64,000 nt of DNA from Fulvitalea axinellae (GCF_036492835.1 NZ_AP025314.1:1240001-1304000); one strand, 5' to 3'; counted from the stretch's first letter, positions 53,017-63,459 are shown. The notes: a model not told the origin generated them from the sequence alone. Program-made: numbers and translations.

Positions 53017-53125
53017 TTGGCTTTGCCTTTTGATTCTTTTTGATAATACAAGTACGGGCGAGACGCTTTAGTGAAATGTTGCTTCGCTTTTTTTGTGGGA
53101 AAAAGCTGAGTATGCTGGATTGGAA

Positions 53126-53728
53126 CTATCTGAGAAGTTGAGTGGCGATAATCCAGATCAAAACAGGCTCAGGTACTTGAGAGCGTAGCTTTTTGATGGC
53201 CCGGTGAGTTAGATTAAGGGCGGATTGTTGGCGAATAGCCATTGTTTCGGCTATTTGCTCGTAGCTAAGGCCTGCGTTAAAGCGCAGAAAAAGTATTTCG
53301 CGTTGGTTCTCGCTTAGCGAAGCCAAACCTTCCTGTAGCCGGTTAAGCGTTTCTTCCTGTATTTCGCTTTTGATAAGGGCTGTCTCGCGGTCAATCTCCA
53401 GTGGGAACAACCCGGATTGTGAGGTGTCTGGCGACAAGACAAATCTTATGGCCCTTTTTTGCTTGGTGATAATCTCGTTGCGGAGTGCTCGATATAAATA
53501 GGCTTTGGGATGTTCAAGTTGGCGTAGCTTCTTGGCTCTTGACCATAGATCTACGAACACGTCGTGTATGGCGTCTTCCACCATATCCGGTTTGCCGCAG
53601 AACTTGAGGCCGTATGAACGCAAAGGTGCGGAATACTTACGGTACACGTTCTCGACCAGTTTGGAATCGTTGGCGTCAAGGAATCTCTCCTCTTCGATTT
53701 TCTCGTATAGCGTGTAAGTGTTTCCCAT
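53126..53728 (-). CDS. ECF sigma-70 factor of the SusCD-associated type
   Basis: 200 residues. Region 2: LVENVYRKYSAPLRSYGLKF then CGKPDMVEDAIHDVFVDLWS (DAxHDVFxxLW). Region 4: LASLSENQREILFLRFNAGL, SYEQIAETMAIRQQSALNL. Typical Bacteroidota ECF factor that is released by a FecR anti-sigma factor when the SusC STN domain signals. The FecR gene starts 470 bases away on the opposite strand, followed by SusC. Confidence 0.94.
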   Translation of the reverse strand: MGNTYTLYEKIEEERFLDANDSKLVENVYRKYSAPLRSYGLKFCGKPDMVEDAIHDVFVDLWSRAKKLRQLEHPKAYLYRALRNEIITKQKRAIRFVLSPDTSQSGLFPLEIDRETALIKSEIQEETLNRLQEGLASLSENQREILFLRFNAGLSYEQIAETMAIRQQSALNLTHRAIKKLRSQVPEPVLIWIIATQLLR

Positions 53729-54196
53729 TCGTTCTTATCCCTTATGGCGTGGGTAGCCACCGGTCCTGAATTACCAAACATACTAAAATCGCTCTCATCT
53801 TACTATTATTTGGGGGGGATAAAATAAGTTGAATCATTGTGGTTTTTTGTGTTTTGAGAGTTTTTTTGTTGTTATTTCCATAATAAGGCGCCTTTTGGAT
53901 GTAGCCTGTAAGGGGGTGTTTGATAAAAGGCCGGAGGGTATCCGGTGAAAGTGTTTTCTTGTGGGTTTATTGGCCCAACTAGATTTTATATTGGTTTTCC
54001 TTCTTGTTTTTCGAAGCTGTTTCAAGGTGACTGGATATTTTTTGGCATAAGAATTTCCGCCCTGCTGCCCCTAGCGGGTATCCTGCGGGTGGTTTTCTAA
54101 AAAAATGAAAAAAAGTCGTTTTTTAGTGAGTATAAAATCCGGATGGCGAAGATATAGGGGGGACAGTTGGCTTGTTTACCAGATATCAAAGGTTTG
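53729..54196. promoter_or_regulatory. Divergent regulatory spacer between sigma factor and FecR genes
   Basis: 468 bases containing the promoters of both genes. Includes a G-rich run (GGGGGGG near 53811) and T-rich tracts; no clear operator or ORF. Confidence 0.45.
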
Positions 54197-55198
54197 ATGG
54201 GAGATCCGAAAGAGAAGGAATACAGTATTGAGGACATGGTATTGTCCGAAGATTTCCGGCGATGGATTTTGGAAGGGGAGAACAATGAGTGGGGAAATTA
54301 TGCGGGCGCCGACAAAGATCGCCAAGCGAAGTTGGATGAGGCGTCGAGATTGGTGCGAGGCCTGAAATTTAAGGAAGAGGAAGATACTCCCGTCATTTCC
54401 GCACAAACCTTTGTTAGGGTTAGACGTACCGTTTTGGCCAAAGCCAAGCGAAGAAGGCTGTACCGGAGAGTAGCCTCTTATGCGGCGAGTATGATTTTGG
54501 TGGGTAGCCTGACATTTTGGTTTTCGCGCCAGCCTTTGCATATCGAGAACGTTTTGCCGGTGGCGAAAACTATCCAGAACTATTATATGGCCGAACGCGG
54601 TACCATGAACGTGGTTCGGCTAACAGACGGATCCACGGTATGGATAAACGCCGAATCGAACCTGAGTTTTGAGATGGATTCGTTGGGGCGTCGTGCCGTT
54701 TTGAGCGGTGAGGCGTTTTTTTCTGTATTGCCTGATAAGGATAGGCCGTTTAAAGTGATTTGTTCCGGAGTGGAGACTGTGGTGTTGGGAACGGAGTTTA
54801 ACGTAAACGGTCGAAACGGCAAAGTGAGCGTAGCTTTGTTCGAGGGTAAAGTTAGCGTACACAGGACTGAGGACAAGGATGAGGTGACGCTTTTTCCGGG
54901 CAAAAAGATAGTTTTTAGCCCTGTCGCTCACAACTACAGAGTCACCGGTTTCGATCCTGATGTGGAGGGCGGATGGCGTTACGGCATAATCAAATGCGTA
55001 TCGTCGCCGGTGCGCGATATTTTCGAGCGTTTGTCAAGAATCTATAACGTTGAGTTTGTGGTGGCTCCGGGGGTTGACTTGGATGTCGCCTATTCGGGTA
55101 GTTTCAGTAATTTGCCGTTGAAAACGGTATTGGAAGGCATTAGCTATTCGGCCAATTTTGAATTTGAGATGGATGGGGATCGGGTATTGATCCGCTGA
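54197..55198 (+). CDS. FecR-type anti-sigma factor
   Basis: 333 residues from the ATG at 54197; a TTG ten codons upstream is possible. Cytosolic N-terminal part, a membrane segment (VASYAASMILVGSLTFWFS, about 97-116), then the periplasmic FecR domain (AERGTMNVVRLTDGSTVWIN, SGEAFFSVLPDKDRPFKV) and a C-terminal DUF4974 domain (SSPVRDIFERLSRIYNVEF then FSNLPLKTVLEGISYS). Holds the divergent ECF factor inactive until SusC signals through its STN domain. Confidence 0.94.
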   Translation: MGDPKEKEYSIEDMVLSEDFRRWILEGENNEWGNYAGADKDRQAKLDEASRLVRGLKFKEEEDTPVISAQTFVRVRRTVLAKAKRRRLYRRVASYAASMILVGSLTFWFSRQPLHIENVLPVAKTIQNYYMAERGTMNVVRLTDGSTVWINAESNLSFEMDSLGRRAVLSGEAFFSVLPDKDRPFKVICSGVETVVLGTEFNVNGRNGKVSVALFEGKVSVHRTEDKDEVTLFPGKKIVFSPVAHNYRVTGFDPDVEGGWRYGIIKCVSSPVRDIFERLSRIYNVEFVVAPGVDLDVAYSGSFSNLPLKTVLEGISYSANFEFEMDGDRVLIR

Positions 55199-55537
55199 TA
55201 TGACCGCTTGCGCTTGGCGGGCGATATTGTTTAGGTTTTAGACTGAATTATTGTCTTGAGTTGGGCAAAACACGATCGTGTTTTGCCACGGATTTTCTTT
55301 GCTCAGAAAGTAAGGGGAGCCGTAGGAGACTAGATATTTTGACCTGTTTCACACGGCGGGATCACGGGAAAGGTATACCGTCCGGCCACAAATTTTTATC
55401 CGTATGTTTTACGATTCCGGTTAGTCGGGAACGGGGTGTTTTTCGCGTTCCAAAAAAAGAAGAGTTACCGCAGGGAATGTTGGCGCACCTCCTGTCCGGT
55501 AACTCCTTAGATTATTGTTCAATCCAAAACTTAAGTT
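55199..55537. promoter_or_regulatory. fecR-susC spacer with a perfect palindrome
   Basis: 339 bases. At 55264-55287 lies a perfect 24-bp palindrome. The rest has no gene; a long susC leader is likely, and the target promoter of the ECF factor should be here. Confidence 0.5.
55264..55287. promoter_or_regulatory. Perfect 24-bp palindrome upstream of susC
   Basis: Half-site GGCAAAACACGA followed directly by its exact reverse complement. No T run follows, so a terminator is less likely than a protein-binding site or an RNA hairpin with a GATC tetraloop. Confidence 0.6.
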
Positions 55538-58500
55538 ATGCATTTGAGAATTTTTTACCTAATGCGTATGAGCTATTATTACTTTCGACAAGGGGTTTTG
55601 CTCTTGTTGTGCCTTTGGGTCATGGCGGCTTTCAGCTTTGACACGGTGGCGCAGTCTTACGCCTCGGCCACAGCCCGGGAGACCAACCAAGACAGGGTCT
55701 CTTTTCGGCAGGCGGTACGGATGCTAAAGACAAAAAAGGGCTACTCCGTTTTTATTAAAGACAAATTGCTGAAGAGCAAAGCCAACCTTTCGGTGGATTC
55801 GCCGGAGGGCAAGGAGCTGAAATCTTATCTCTACGAACTCTCCAGAGTTGCCGAGCTGAAGTTCAAACTTGTTGACGGCACCATTTACGTCACAGAGCGG
55901 GAAGTGGCCGCTAAACAAGACCAAGGTTTTTTGCTGGCGGGCCGAGTGATCGACAACAGCGGAGAGGGCTTGCCCGGCGCCACTATCAAAGTGGTGGGCG
56001 AAACCCGAGGCGTGATCACGGATATGGAAGGCGGTTTCTCCCTGAAAGTCAGGCTGGGAAATAAGCTGGAAGTCAGTTATGTGGGTTACGAATCGCAGAC
56101 TTTTACGGTAAAGGACAAGAAAAAGCTTCTGGTAACACTTGAAGAGCAAGCCCAACAGCTTGAGGGCGTGCAGGTAGTGGCTTTCGCCGAACAAAAGAAG
56201 GAAAGCGTACTGGCTTCGGTGACTACGGTGAAGCCATCGGAACTGAAAGTGCCGTCCAGTAACCTGACCACGGCATTGGCGGGACGTATGTCCGGCGTTA
56301 TCGCTTATCAGCGTAGTGGGGAGCCCGGCGAGGATAACGCCGAGTTCTTTATCCGCGGTGTCACCACTTTCGGTTATAAGAAGGACCCGTTGATCCTGAT
56401 TGATAACGTGGAGGTGACTTCCTCGGACCTAAGCCGTCTGCAGCCTGACGATATCGCCAGTTTTTCGATTATGAAAGACGCCACGGCCACGGCGCTATAC
56501 GGAGCCCGCGGAGCCAACGGCGTGGTGTTGGTCACCACTAAGGAAGGGCGAGAAGGTAAAGCCAACGTTTCGGTGAGGTTTGAGAACTCCATCTCTATGC
56601 CCACCGAAAAGCTGGAACTGGCGGACCCCATCACGTATATGAAACTGCACAACGAGTCTGTGCGTACGCGTAACCCGCTGGGGCTTTTGCCTTATTCACC
56701 GGAAAAGATTGACAAGACCATCGCCGGTACGAATCCGGAACTTTATCCGACCACCAATTGGCGTGACGAGCTGTTCAAGGATTATACGATGAACCAGCGC
56801 TTTAACTTCAATATAAGTGGCGGGGGTAAAGTGACGCGCTATTATTTGGCGGGAACGATAAATCAGGATAACGGTATCCTGAACGTGGACAAGAAGAGCG
56901 ATTTCAACAACAATATCGACCTGAAACGATACACCTTGCGCTCCAATATCAATATTGACGTGACGCAAAGTACGGAGGTGATCATCCGTTTCAACGGCTC
57001 TTTCGACGATTACACGGGCCCGATTGACGGCGGAAAAGACCTTTACCTGAAAGCGATTCGTTCGAACCCGGTTTTGTTCAAGCCTTATTATCAACCCACG
57101 GAAGAGTTGCGTTATAAAAACCACCTGCTTTTCGGCAACTTCGGAGCGGGCAATTACCTGAATCCTTACGCAGACATGGTGAAAGGATATAAGGATTACA
57201 CCAAAACGAAAATAGCGGCGCAGGTGGAGATCAAACAAGACCTGAGCATGATTACCGAAGGCCTTTCTTTACGCCTTCTCGGTAGCACCGACCGTTATTC
57301 CGATTTTGACGTAAAGCGCTTTTATAATCCGTACTATTATTCGGCGTTTATGAATCCGGTAACCAATAGCTTTGAGCTGAATCCGATTAATCCGGAGACA
57401 GGAACTGAGTTTTTGGGCTATGACGAAGGGGATAAGAAGATTTCAACTAGTATTTACCTGCAAGGCATGGCGCTTTATACCAAAGACATTGGTATGGACC
57501 ACAACGTAAGTGGGCTTTTGGTATATACCATGCGCGAGTCTATGGCCGGGAATGCGGGTAATCTTCAAAAGTCCTTGCCAAACCGGAATATGGGTGTTTC
57601 CGGACGTTTTACTTACGCATTCAAAGACCGCTATTTTACGGAATTCAACTTTGGGTACAATGGTTCGGAGCGTTTCTCGCAAGACGAGCGTTTCGGTTTT
57701 TTCCCATCGGTGGGCGCGGGCTGGACGGTATCTGAAGAAGGTTTTATGAGTGGCATATCCAACACCGTTACCAAGTTGCGTCTGAAGGCCACTTACGGCC
57801 TGGTGGGTAACGATGCGATAGGTAGGCAAGACGACCGTTTCTTCTATCTTTCGCAAGTTAATCTGAACGACGACAAAAAAAGCATAGGATTCGGTAGCCG
57901 TTTTAGTTACGGCAAGCCGGGCGTGTCTATCCAGCGTTACGCTAATGATCAGATTACTTGGGAAACGGCGCGGAAATTCAATTTTGGAATTGAGCTTGGG
58001 CTGTTTGACGCTTTGGAATTTCAAGCCGATTATTTTACCGAGGAAAGAAGCAATATCCTGATGGACAGGGTACAGCTGGCGAGTCTCGGCTTGCAAGCGC
58101 AGTCTAGAGCCAATATTGGTGTGGCGGCCAGTAGCGGAATCGATCTTTCGTTGGATTATAAAAAGTTCTTCAGCAACGGGTTCTGGATTACGGGCCGGGC
58201 CAATTTCACCTATGCCGCTTCGGAGTTCAAAGAAGTGGAAGAGCCGGATTATTCGGCTACGCCTTGGCTTTCCAAAATCGGCAGGTCGCTTGGACAAAGG
58301 TGGGGCTTGGTGGCCGAACGTCTTTTTGTCGACCAAAAAGAGGTTGACAACTCTCCTGAGCAGACTTTCGGCAGGTATACTGGCGGAGATATAAAATACC
58401 GCGACATCAACGGCGACGGCAAAATCTCGGACCTTGACAAAGTGCCTCTTGGCAATCCCGAATCCCCTGAAATTGTATATGGGTTCGGTGTTTCGCTCGG

Positions 58501-58984
58501 TTATAAGAGCGTCGATTTCTCATGCTTTTTCCAAGGCCTGGCCAACGAAACATTCTGGATCGACACTTACAAAACGGCGCCGTTTATTCACTACAATGAC
58601 CAAAATATCGGTTGGGACGATAATGTGATCACCAACAACGCGCTTCTGAAAGTGTACGCCGACAGCCATTGGTCAGAGGAAGACAGAAACCTTTACGCTA
58701 CGTGGCCGAGGCTTTCCGACGAGCCGATCAACAACAATATGCAGCGCAGTACTTGGTTTATGCGCGACGGCTCGTTTATGCGACTCAAATCATTGGAAGT
58801 CGGTTACTCGTTTCCCGAAAAGTTGATGGAACGTTGGCGCATGAAAAAGCTGAGGGTGTATTTGAGCGGAGTCAACCTTATGACTTTCAGTAATTTCAAA
58901 CTGTGGGATCCGGAAATGGGTGGCAACGGCTTGGGGTACCCCGTGCAGAAAGTGTTGAACGCTGGTATTCAGCTGAATTTTTAA
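55538..58984 (+). CDS. SusC-family TonB-dependent transporter with STN domain
   Basis: 1148 residues. Signal segment about 17-38, then an STN (secretin/TonB N-terminal) signalling domain (about 50-115), a carboxypeptidase-D-like domain (LAGRVIDNSGEGLPGATIKV, YVGYESQTFTV), the TonB plug (LTTALAGRMSGVIAYQRSGE, FIRGVTTFGYKKDPLILID, DDIASFSIMKDATATALYGA then RGANGVVLVTTK), and a 22-strand barrel ending in VLNAGIQLNF with terminal Phe. Imports oligosaccharides or peptides together with SusD; the STN domain talks to the FecR protein. Two nearby in-frame ATGs at 55562 and 55568 are alternatives. Confidence 0.96.
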   Translation: MHLRIFYLMRMSYYYFRQGVLLLLCLWVMAAFSFDTVAQSYASATARETNQDRVSFRQAVRMLKTKKGYSVFIKDKLLKSKANLSVDSPEGKELKSYLYELSRVAELKFKLVDGTIYVTEREVAAKQDQGFLLAGRVIDNSGEGLPGATIKVVGETRGVITDMEGGFSLKVRLGNKLEVSYVGYESQTFTVKDKKKLLVTLEEQAQQLEGVQVVAFAEQKKESVLASVTTVKPSELKVPSSNLTTALAGRMSGVIAYQRSGEPGEDNAEFFIRGVTTFGYKKDPLILIDNVEVTSSDLSRLQPDDIASFSIMKDATATALYGARGANGVVLVTTKEGREGKANVSVRFENSISMPTEKLELADPITYMKLHNESVRTRNPLGLLPYSPEKIDKTIAGTNPELYPTTNWRDELFKDYTMNQRFNFNISGGGKVTRYYLAGTINQDNGILNVDKKSDFNNNIDLKRYTLRSNINIDVTQSTEVIIRFNGSFDDYTGPIDGGKDLYLKAIRSNPVLFKPYYQPTEELRYKNHLLFGNFGAGNYLNPYADMVKGYKDYTKTKIAAQVEIKQDLSMITEGLSLRLLGSTDRYSDFDVKRFYNPYYYSAFMNPVTNSFELNPINPETGTEFLGYDEGDKKISTSIYLQGMALYTKDIGMDHNVSGLLVYTMRESMAGNAGNLQKSLPNRNMGVSGRFTYAFKDRYFTEFNFGYNGSERFSQDERFGFFPSVGAGWTVSEEGFMSGISNTVTKLRLKATYGLVGNDAIGRQDDRFFYLSQVNLNDDKKSIGFGSRFSYGKPGVSIQRYANDQITWETARKFNFGIELGLFDALEFQADYFTEERSNILMDRVQLASLGLQAQSRANIGVAASSGIDLSLDYKKFFSNGFWITGRANFTYAASEFKEVEEPDYSATPWLSKIGRSLGQRWGLVAERLFVDQKEVDNSPEQTFGRYTGGDIKYRDINGDGKISDLDKVPLGNPESPEIVYGFGVSLGYKSVDFSCFFQGLANETFWIDTYKTAPFIHYNDQNIGWDDNVITNNALLKVYADSHWSEEDRNLYATWPRLSDEPINNNMQRSTWFMRDGSFMRLKSLEVGYSFPEKLMERWRMKKLRVYLSGVNLMTFSNFKLWDPEMGGNGLGYPVQKVLNAGIQLNF

Positions 58985-58996
58985 CCCGACTTACTT

Positions 58997-60898
58997 ATGA
59001 GAAAATATATTGGAATTAGATATTTGGCGTTTTTACTGATCTTCGGATTAGGCTCATGCAAAGATTATCTGGATGTGGTTCCCGATAACCTGGCTACTCT
59101 GGATAACGCTTTTACAGACAGGTTCAACGCCGAAAAGTTTTTGCTGACCTGCTATTCCTATTTGCCGGGTAGCACAAGCCTGGGCGGCAACCCGGCGATG
59201 GTGGCCGGCGACGAACTGATTCTCCCATCGGAATTTTCGAATAACAATGGTCCCTCGATTTCCAGAGGGTTCCAGAGCGCCACGGATCCGATTATGAACT
59301 ATTGGAACGGCAGTAAAGGCGGGACAAACCTTCATATAGCTATCCGCGACTGCAATATTTTTCTGGAAAGAATCGAGGCCGTTCCCGATATACAGCCGTT
59401 TGAGCTGAAAAAGTGGGTGGCCGAAGTCAAATTTCTGAAAGCCTACTATCATTTTTATTTGATCAGGCTTTACGGGCCAATCCATATCATCGACAAGAAT
59501 TTGCCTATTGACGCCTCGATTGACGATGTGAAACTGCACCGCGATCCGTTGCCGGAATGCTTCAAATATGTTGTCGATCTGATGGACGAATCCGTGGAGG
59601 ATTTGCCTGTCCTTATCCAAAACGAGGTTACGGAACTTGGCCGGATCACTAAACCGATAGCTCTGGCGATGAAAGCCCGGGTGTTGTTGACATGGGCAAG
59701 CCCGCTTTTCAACGGAAATCCCGAATTGTCGGATGTAGTGGACGAAAACGGGGTCAAGATTTTCGGTGACACGCCGGATCCTACGCTTTGGGAAAAAGCA
59801 AAAGAGGCTTACGCCGAAGCTATTGAAGTGGCTGACCAAGCGGGCTTTAAGCTGTATGAAAAAAGCGATTACCGTACGGTTTACGATGTGTCGGAGACTA
59901 CTAAGGAGGTTGCCGCTTTGCGTAATCGCCTCGCTTCCGATTGGAATACGGAAGTGATTTGGGGGCTGAACAAAGGGACAAGCTCACGGGAATTGCAGAG
60001 AATCAGCCACCCGCGTCTCGATGCGTATTCGGGCAATCCTGTAAGGCAATATCTCGGGGTTTCCCTTCGGGTCGCCGAGCAGTATTACTCCAAAAACGGG
60101 GTGCCGATCAACGAGGACAAAGCTTTTGATTTCGAAAACCGCTTTTCCAGAAAAGAAGCCGGTCCCGAGCACAAACTGCATATCCGGGAAGGGCAAGAAA
60201 CGGCGCGACTGCACTTTGACCGTGAGCCTCGTTTCTATGCCGACTTGGCTTTTGACCGCGGTATTTGGTACGGTAACGGCCGTTTTGAGAAAGAAAGCGA
60301 ATCGTGGTGGGTGCGCGCCCGCAAAGGCGAGGTGTCTTCCGCCGCCAACCGTGGCGAATATTCGGCTACGGGATATTGGCCCAAGAAATTTGTGAATATC
60401 GAAAGCGAAATCAACGCCAACGGCACCACGTTCGGAAGTATTCCGTTCCCGTTTCCTATGGTTCGTTTGGCCGAACTGTATTTGGGGATGGCCGAAGCGA
60501 TTAACGAGGCTGAAGGCCCCGCGAACGCTTATCAGTGGATTGATAAGGTACGGACCAGAGCGGGGCTCGGGGGAGTTGTCGAAAGTTGGAGAGACCATTC
60601 CTCCACTCCGGATAAACCCGCTACAAAAGAGGGTTTCCGTGAAATTCTTCAGCGTGAGCGCCTGATCGAATTGGCTTTTGAGAATCACAGGTTCTATGAT
60701 CTGAGACGCTGGAAAGTCGCTCCGCAGTACTTGAACGGACCGATAAAAGGCTGGAACATTAACGCCGAGGACGCCGCGGGTTATTATCAGGTGCAAAACC
60801 TCTATAACCAATCGTTTGGCTTGCGCGATTATTTTTGGCCGATCAAAGAATCGGAGTTGCAGTTCAACGCCAAGTTAATCCAGAATCCGGGATGGTAA
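58997..60898 (+). CDS. SusD/RagB-family outer-membrane lipoprotein
   Basis: 633 residues, 12 bases after susC. Lipoprotein signal LLIFGLGSCKDYLDVVP (the SCKDYLDVVP start is characteristic). Helical TPR-like core (WVAEVKFLKAYYHFYLIRLY, PIALAMKARVLLTWASPLF) and C-terminal motifs (RLAELYLGMAEAINEAEG, WIDKVRTRAGLGGV, ILQRERLIELAFENHRFYDL then RRW; FWPIKESELQFN, IQNPGW). Binds the substrate and closes the SusC barrel on the cell surface. Confidence 0.96.
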   Translation: MRKYIGIRYLAFLLIFGLGSCKDYLDVVPDNLATLDNAFTDRFNAEKFLLTCYSYLPGSTSLGGNPAMVAGDELILPSEFSNNNGPSISRGFQSATDPIMNYWNGSKGGTNLHIAIRDCNIFLERIEAVPDIQPFELKKWVAEVKFLKAYYHFYLIRLYGPIHIIDKNLPIDASIDDVKLHRDPLPECFKYVVDLMDESVEDLPVLIQNEVTELGRITKPIALAMKARVLLTWASPLFNGNPELSDVVDENGVKIFGDTPDPTLWEKAKEAYAEAIEVADQAGFKLYEKSDYRTVYDVSETTKEVAALRNRLASDWNTEVIWGLNKGTSSRELQRISHPRLDAYSGNPVRQYLGVSLRVAEQYYSKNGVPINEDKAFDFENRFSRKEAGPEHKLHIREGQETARLHFDREPRFYADLAFDRGIWYGNGRFEKESESWWVRARKGEVSSAANRGEYSATGYWPKKFVNIESEINANGTTFGSIPFPFPMVRLAELYLGMAEAINEAEGPANAYQWIDKVRTRAGLGGVVESWRDHSSTPDKPATKEGFREILQRERLIELAFENHRFYDLRRWKVAPQYLNGPIKGWNINAEDAAGYYQVQNLYNQSFGLRDYFWPIKESELQFNAKLIQNPGW

Positions 60899-60918
60899 AA
60901 CCTCAAAAACTTTCGAAA

Positions 60919-62106
60919 ATGAACATTAGAAAACTATCGGCTTTGATATGCTCTTTGTCGCTGTTGATATTCGGTTGCGGAGAGGAAAATAGCTACGATC
61001 CGATATCAAACGACGGCAAAGCGCCCGCCAGCGTGACATTGGTGGAAACAGTAGCCTTGCCCGGCGCTGCGGAAATACGTTTCGGAACCCCTTCGGATCC
61101 GGACCTGCTGTACGTAAAGGCGGTCTATTCGCATGACGGCGGAAAGACGCAAAACGAAGTGAAAGCGTCGCTTTACGATCGCAAATTGCTGATCCAGGGT
61201 TTTGGAGAGGTCAAGGAATATAAAATAAAGCTATACGCCGTTGACAGGGGCGAAAACGAATCCAAGCCCTTGGAAGTGAGCGTAACGCCTCTGGAAGCTC
61301 CCGTTTACAGAGTCGCCAAAAGCGTCAAGATGATCGAAGACTTCGGTGGCGTGCGCTATACTTGGGACAACGAGGACCAAGCGCCGGTAATCGTTTCCAT
61401 CTTCGCCCAAGACACTTTGGGAAGAATGGAAAACGTAGAGACAATCTATACCGACGACGCCGAAGGTATGTACAACATCCGGGGTTATGATCCCGATCCG
61501 ATCCGTGTCGCGGTGTTGGTTCGCGACCGTTGGGACAATTTTTCGGATACCATAAAAGTGGAAGGCGAGACTCTGACGCCTTTGTTCGAAGAGCAGTTTG
61601 ACCGGAAGCTTTACAAACCTCTGAATCTGGACAACGACCCGGACTGGAACGCTTGGGAAGGCAATGAGAAAAACTCGTTTGACGGCGATATCAATACCTT
61701 TAATCACACTTGGGCTGGCTCCGGATGGCCGGCGACTATAACAATGGATTTGGGACAAACCGTTAAGCTGAGCCGTTTCCGCCTTTGGCAAAGACAGAAT
61801 TTCCCTTATTACCACGGAAACCTGAAGCGTTACGAGATTTTCGGCCGTTTGGACGAGCCGCCAATGGACGGTAGCTGGGACGGTTGGATCAAACTTCGGG
61901 ATTGTGAATCCAGAAAACCGTCAGGTCTGCCGGGAACGCAGGAGACGAACGAGGACGTGGCCCACAGAAAGGCCGGCGACGAATTCTCAATTCCGCTCGA
62001 GGCGTCAAACGTCCGTTACATCCGCCTAAAGATTACCGAAACTTGGGGAGGCACAACCTTCTGCCATTTTTCCGAAATCGCTTTTTACGGAAGGAAAGTC
62101 GAATGA
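60919..62106 (+). CDS. DUF4959/DUF5000-type surface lipoprotein
   Basis: 395 residues from the ATG at 60919; the upstream extension overlaps susD. Lipoprotein signal LSLLIFGCGEEN. N-terminal fibronectin-like DUF4959 domain (ASVTLVETVALPGAAEIRF), a middle domain (about 130-220), and a C-terminal discoidin-like DUF5000 domain (FDGDINTFNHTWAGSGW, PATITMDLGQTVKLSRFRLW, VRYIRLKITETWGGTTFCH). Usually encoded after susCD, presumably helps capture glycan. Confidence 0.9.
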   Translation: MNIRKLSALICSLSLLIFGCGEENSYDPISNDGKAPASVTLVETVALPGAAEIRFGTPSDPDLLYVKAVYSHDGGKTQNEVKASLYDRKLLIQGFGEVKEYKIKLYAVDRGENESKPLEVSVTPLEAPVYRVAKSVKMIEDFGGVRYTWDNEDQAPVIVSIFAQDTLGRMENVETIYTDDAEGMYNIRGYDPDPIRVAVLVRDRWDNFSDTIKVEGETLTPLFEEQFDRKLYKPLNLDNDPDWNAWEGNEKNSFDGDINTFNHTWAGSGWPATITMDLGQTVKLSRFRLWQRQNFPYYHGNLKRYEIFGRLDEPPMDGSWDGWIKLRDCESRKPSGLPGTQETNEDVAHRKAGDEFSIPLEASNVRYIRLKITETWGGTTFCHFSEIAFYGRKVE

Positions 62107-62153
62107 TCAGGTTCGCGGACCATTCGATTACTGTTCCAGTCTGAGAACAAAAA

Positions 62154-63392
62154 ATGAGAAAAATGAACGCATATAAACTTTTACTATTGTCGTGCGTGGC
62201 GTTGTGCGTGTTTTCGTGCCAAGACATGTACGAGGTCCACGAGGAATTTGTGGACGGCAAAGAGATTGTCTACGCGCCCAAGGTGGATTCCGTATTGGTC
62301 AGGCCGGGCAACGGCAGGATGGAGTTGGGGATGATGACAATCAACTCCAAAAACGTAACGAAAATGCGGGTGACTTGGGATAACGGGAAAAAGTCGTTTG
62401 AGCAAGCCGTCGAAATCACGGACGAAGAGCAGACCGTCAGTGTCCTTCTGGAAGAGATGGAGGAAAAAGCTTATAACTTCCGGGTGTACGCCATAGACAA
62501 AGAAGGCAATGTGTCGATTGAGACAAGGGCGTTCGGCTTGGTTTACGGCGAGATCTACCGCAAGAATATCACGAACAGGAGTTTGTTGGAGAAGAAATTC
62601 GACAAAGACCGCAAGATGCTTTACCTCAATTGGTTTGACGCTCCGAAAAACTCATACGGAGTGGAACTGAAATATACCGACGCGACGGGAACCCAAAAGG
62701 AAATTTCTTTCGAAAACGACATAAGCATGTCCGATTTGCCGGGCGCCGTTCCGGGTTCGAAGATTTCCTACAGAACCAAATACAAGCCGGAGGAAAATGC
62801 CATTGACTTTTTCTACACTGACTGGAAAGAGGCGACCCTTCCCGAGACTTATCTGGAAGAAATGGACAAATCCAAGTTCGCCGTCCACGCATTGCCAACC
62901 GATATTGCCGGCGACGCTTGGGGCGGTCATATCAGCAAACTCTGGAACGGGACGGTTTCGGGCGGAGACTTCTATCATTCAAGCAACGACGAGCCTCTTC
63001 CGCACCATTTTACCTTTGACATGGGAGCCTTAGGCAAGCTGGTTTCGTGCTGGGTGGATCCTCGTAAGAATAATAACAGCTCCAATGTCAAAGTAGTGCA
63101 GTTTTGGGGAATCGATGACATTACCGACGCCGCGACCGCTTTGCCTTCCGCAGATGAAGGCTGGGAGGCGGAATCCAAGGCCAAAGGCTGGACGTTGTTA
63201 GGCTCGGCTACCCGTGATAGCGGAAGAAACGACGCTTCATTCAAAGTGAATTTTGACCCCGAAGCTTCTAGAGTAAGGTATATCCGGGTGCGGATACTTG
63301 AGAATAGAGCGGGAGCGGATAAGTATTCCTTTATGTCAGAACTTACTTTTACGGCGGAGCATCCGATAGTGATGGACAGTCCCGAAGAATAA
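62154..63392 (+). CDS. DUF4998 and discoidin-like surface lipoprotein
   Basis: 412 residues. Lipoprotein signal LLLSCVALCVFSCQDMYEVH. N-terminal DUF4998 domain (PKVDSVLVRPGNGRMELGMM, VTKMRVTWDNGKKSFE), then a linker and a C-terminal discoidin-like domain (FTFDMGALGKLVSCWVDPRK, VRYIRVRILENRAGADKYSF). Overall plan parallels the preceding protein. Last gene of the susC operon, 47 bases after its neighbour. Confidence 0.88.
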   Translation: MRKMNAYKLLLLSCVALCVFSCQDMYEVHEEFVDGKEIVYAPKVDSVLVRPGNGRMELGMMTINSKNVTKMRVTWDNGKKSFEQAVEITDEEQTVSVLLEEMEEKAYNFRVYAIDKEGNVSIETRAFGLVYGEIYRKNITNRSLLEKKFDKDRKMLYLNWFDAPKNSYGVELKYTDATGTQKEISFENDISMSDLPGAVPGSKISYRTKYKPEENAIDFFYTDWKEATLPETYLEEMDKSKFAVHALPTDIAGDAWGGHISKLWNGTVSGGDFYHSSNDEPLPHHFTFDMGALGKLVSCWVDPRKNNNSSNVKVVQFWGIDDITDAATALPSADEGWEAESKAKGWTLLGSATRDSGRNDASFKVNFDPEASRVRYIRVRILENRAGADKYSFMSELTFTAEHPIVMDSPEE

Positions 63393-63459
63393 AACAGAAA
63401 AGCCGTTAGGCACTCCCCAGAAAGCTAAAGAGTAGGCGAAAAAACGTTTTCTGGATCAA

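Noticed and set aside
55261..55641. 126-codon plus-strand frame between fecR and susC
   Set aside because: It overlaps the susC start and signal peptide in another frame and shows no protein features.
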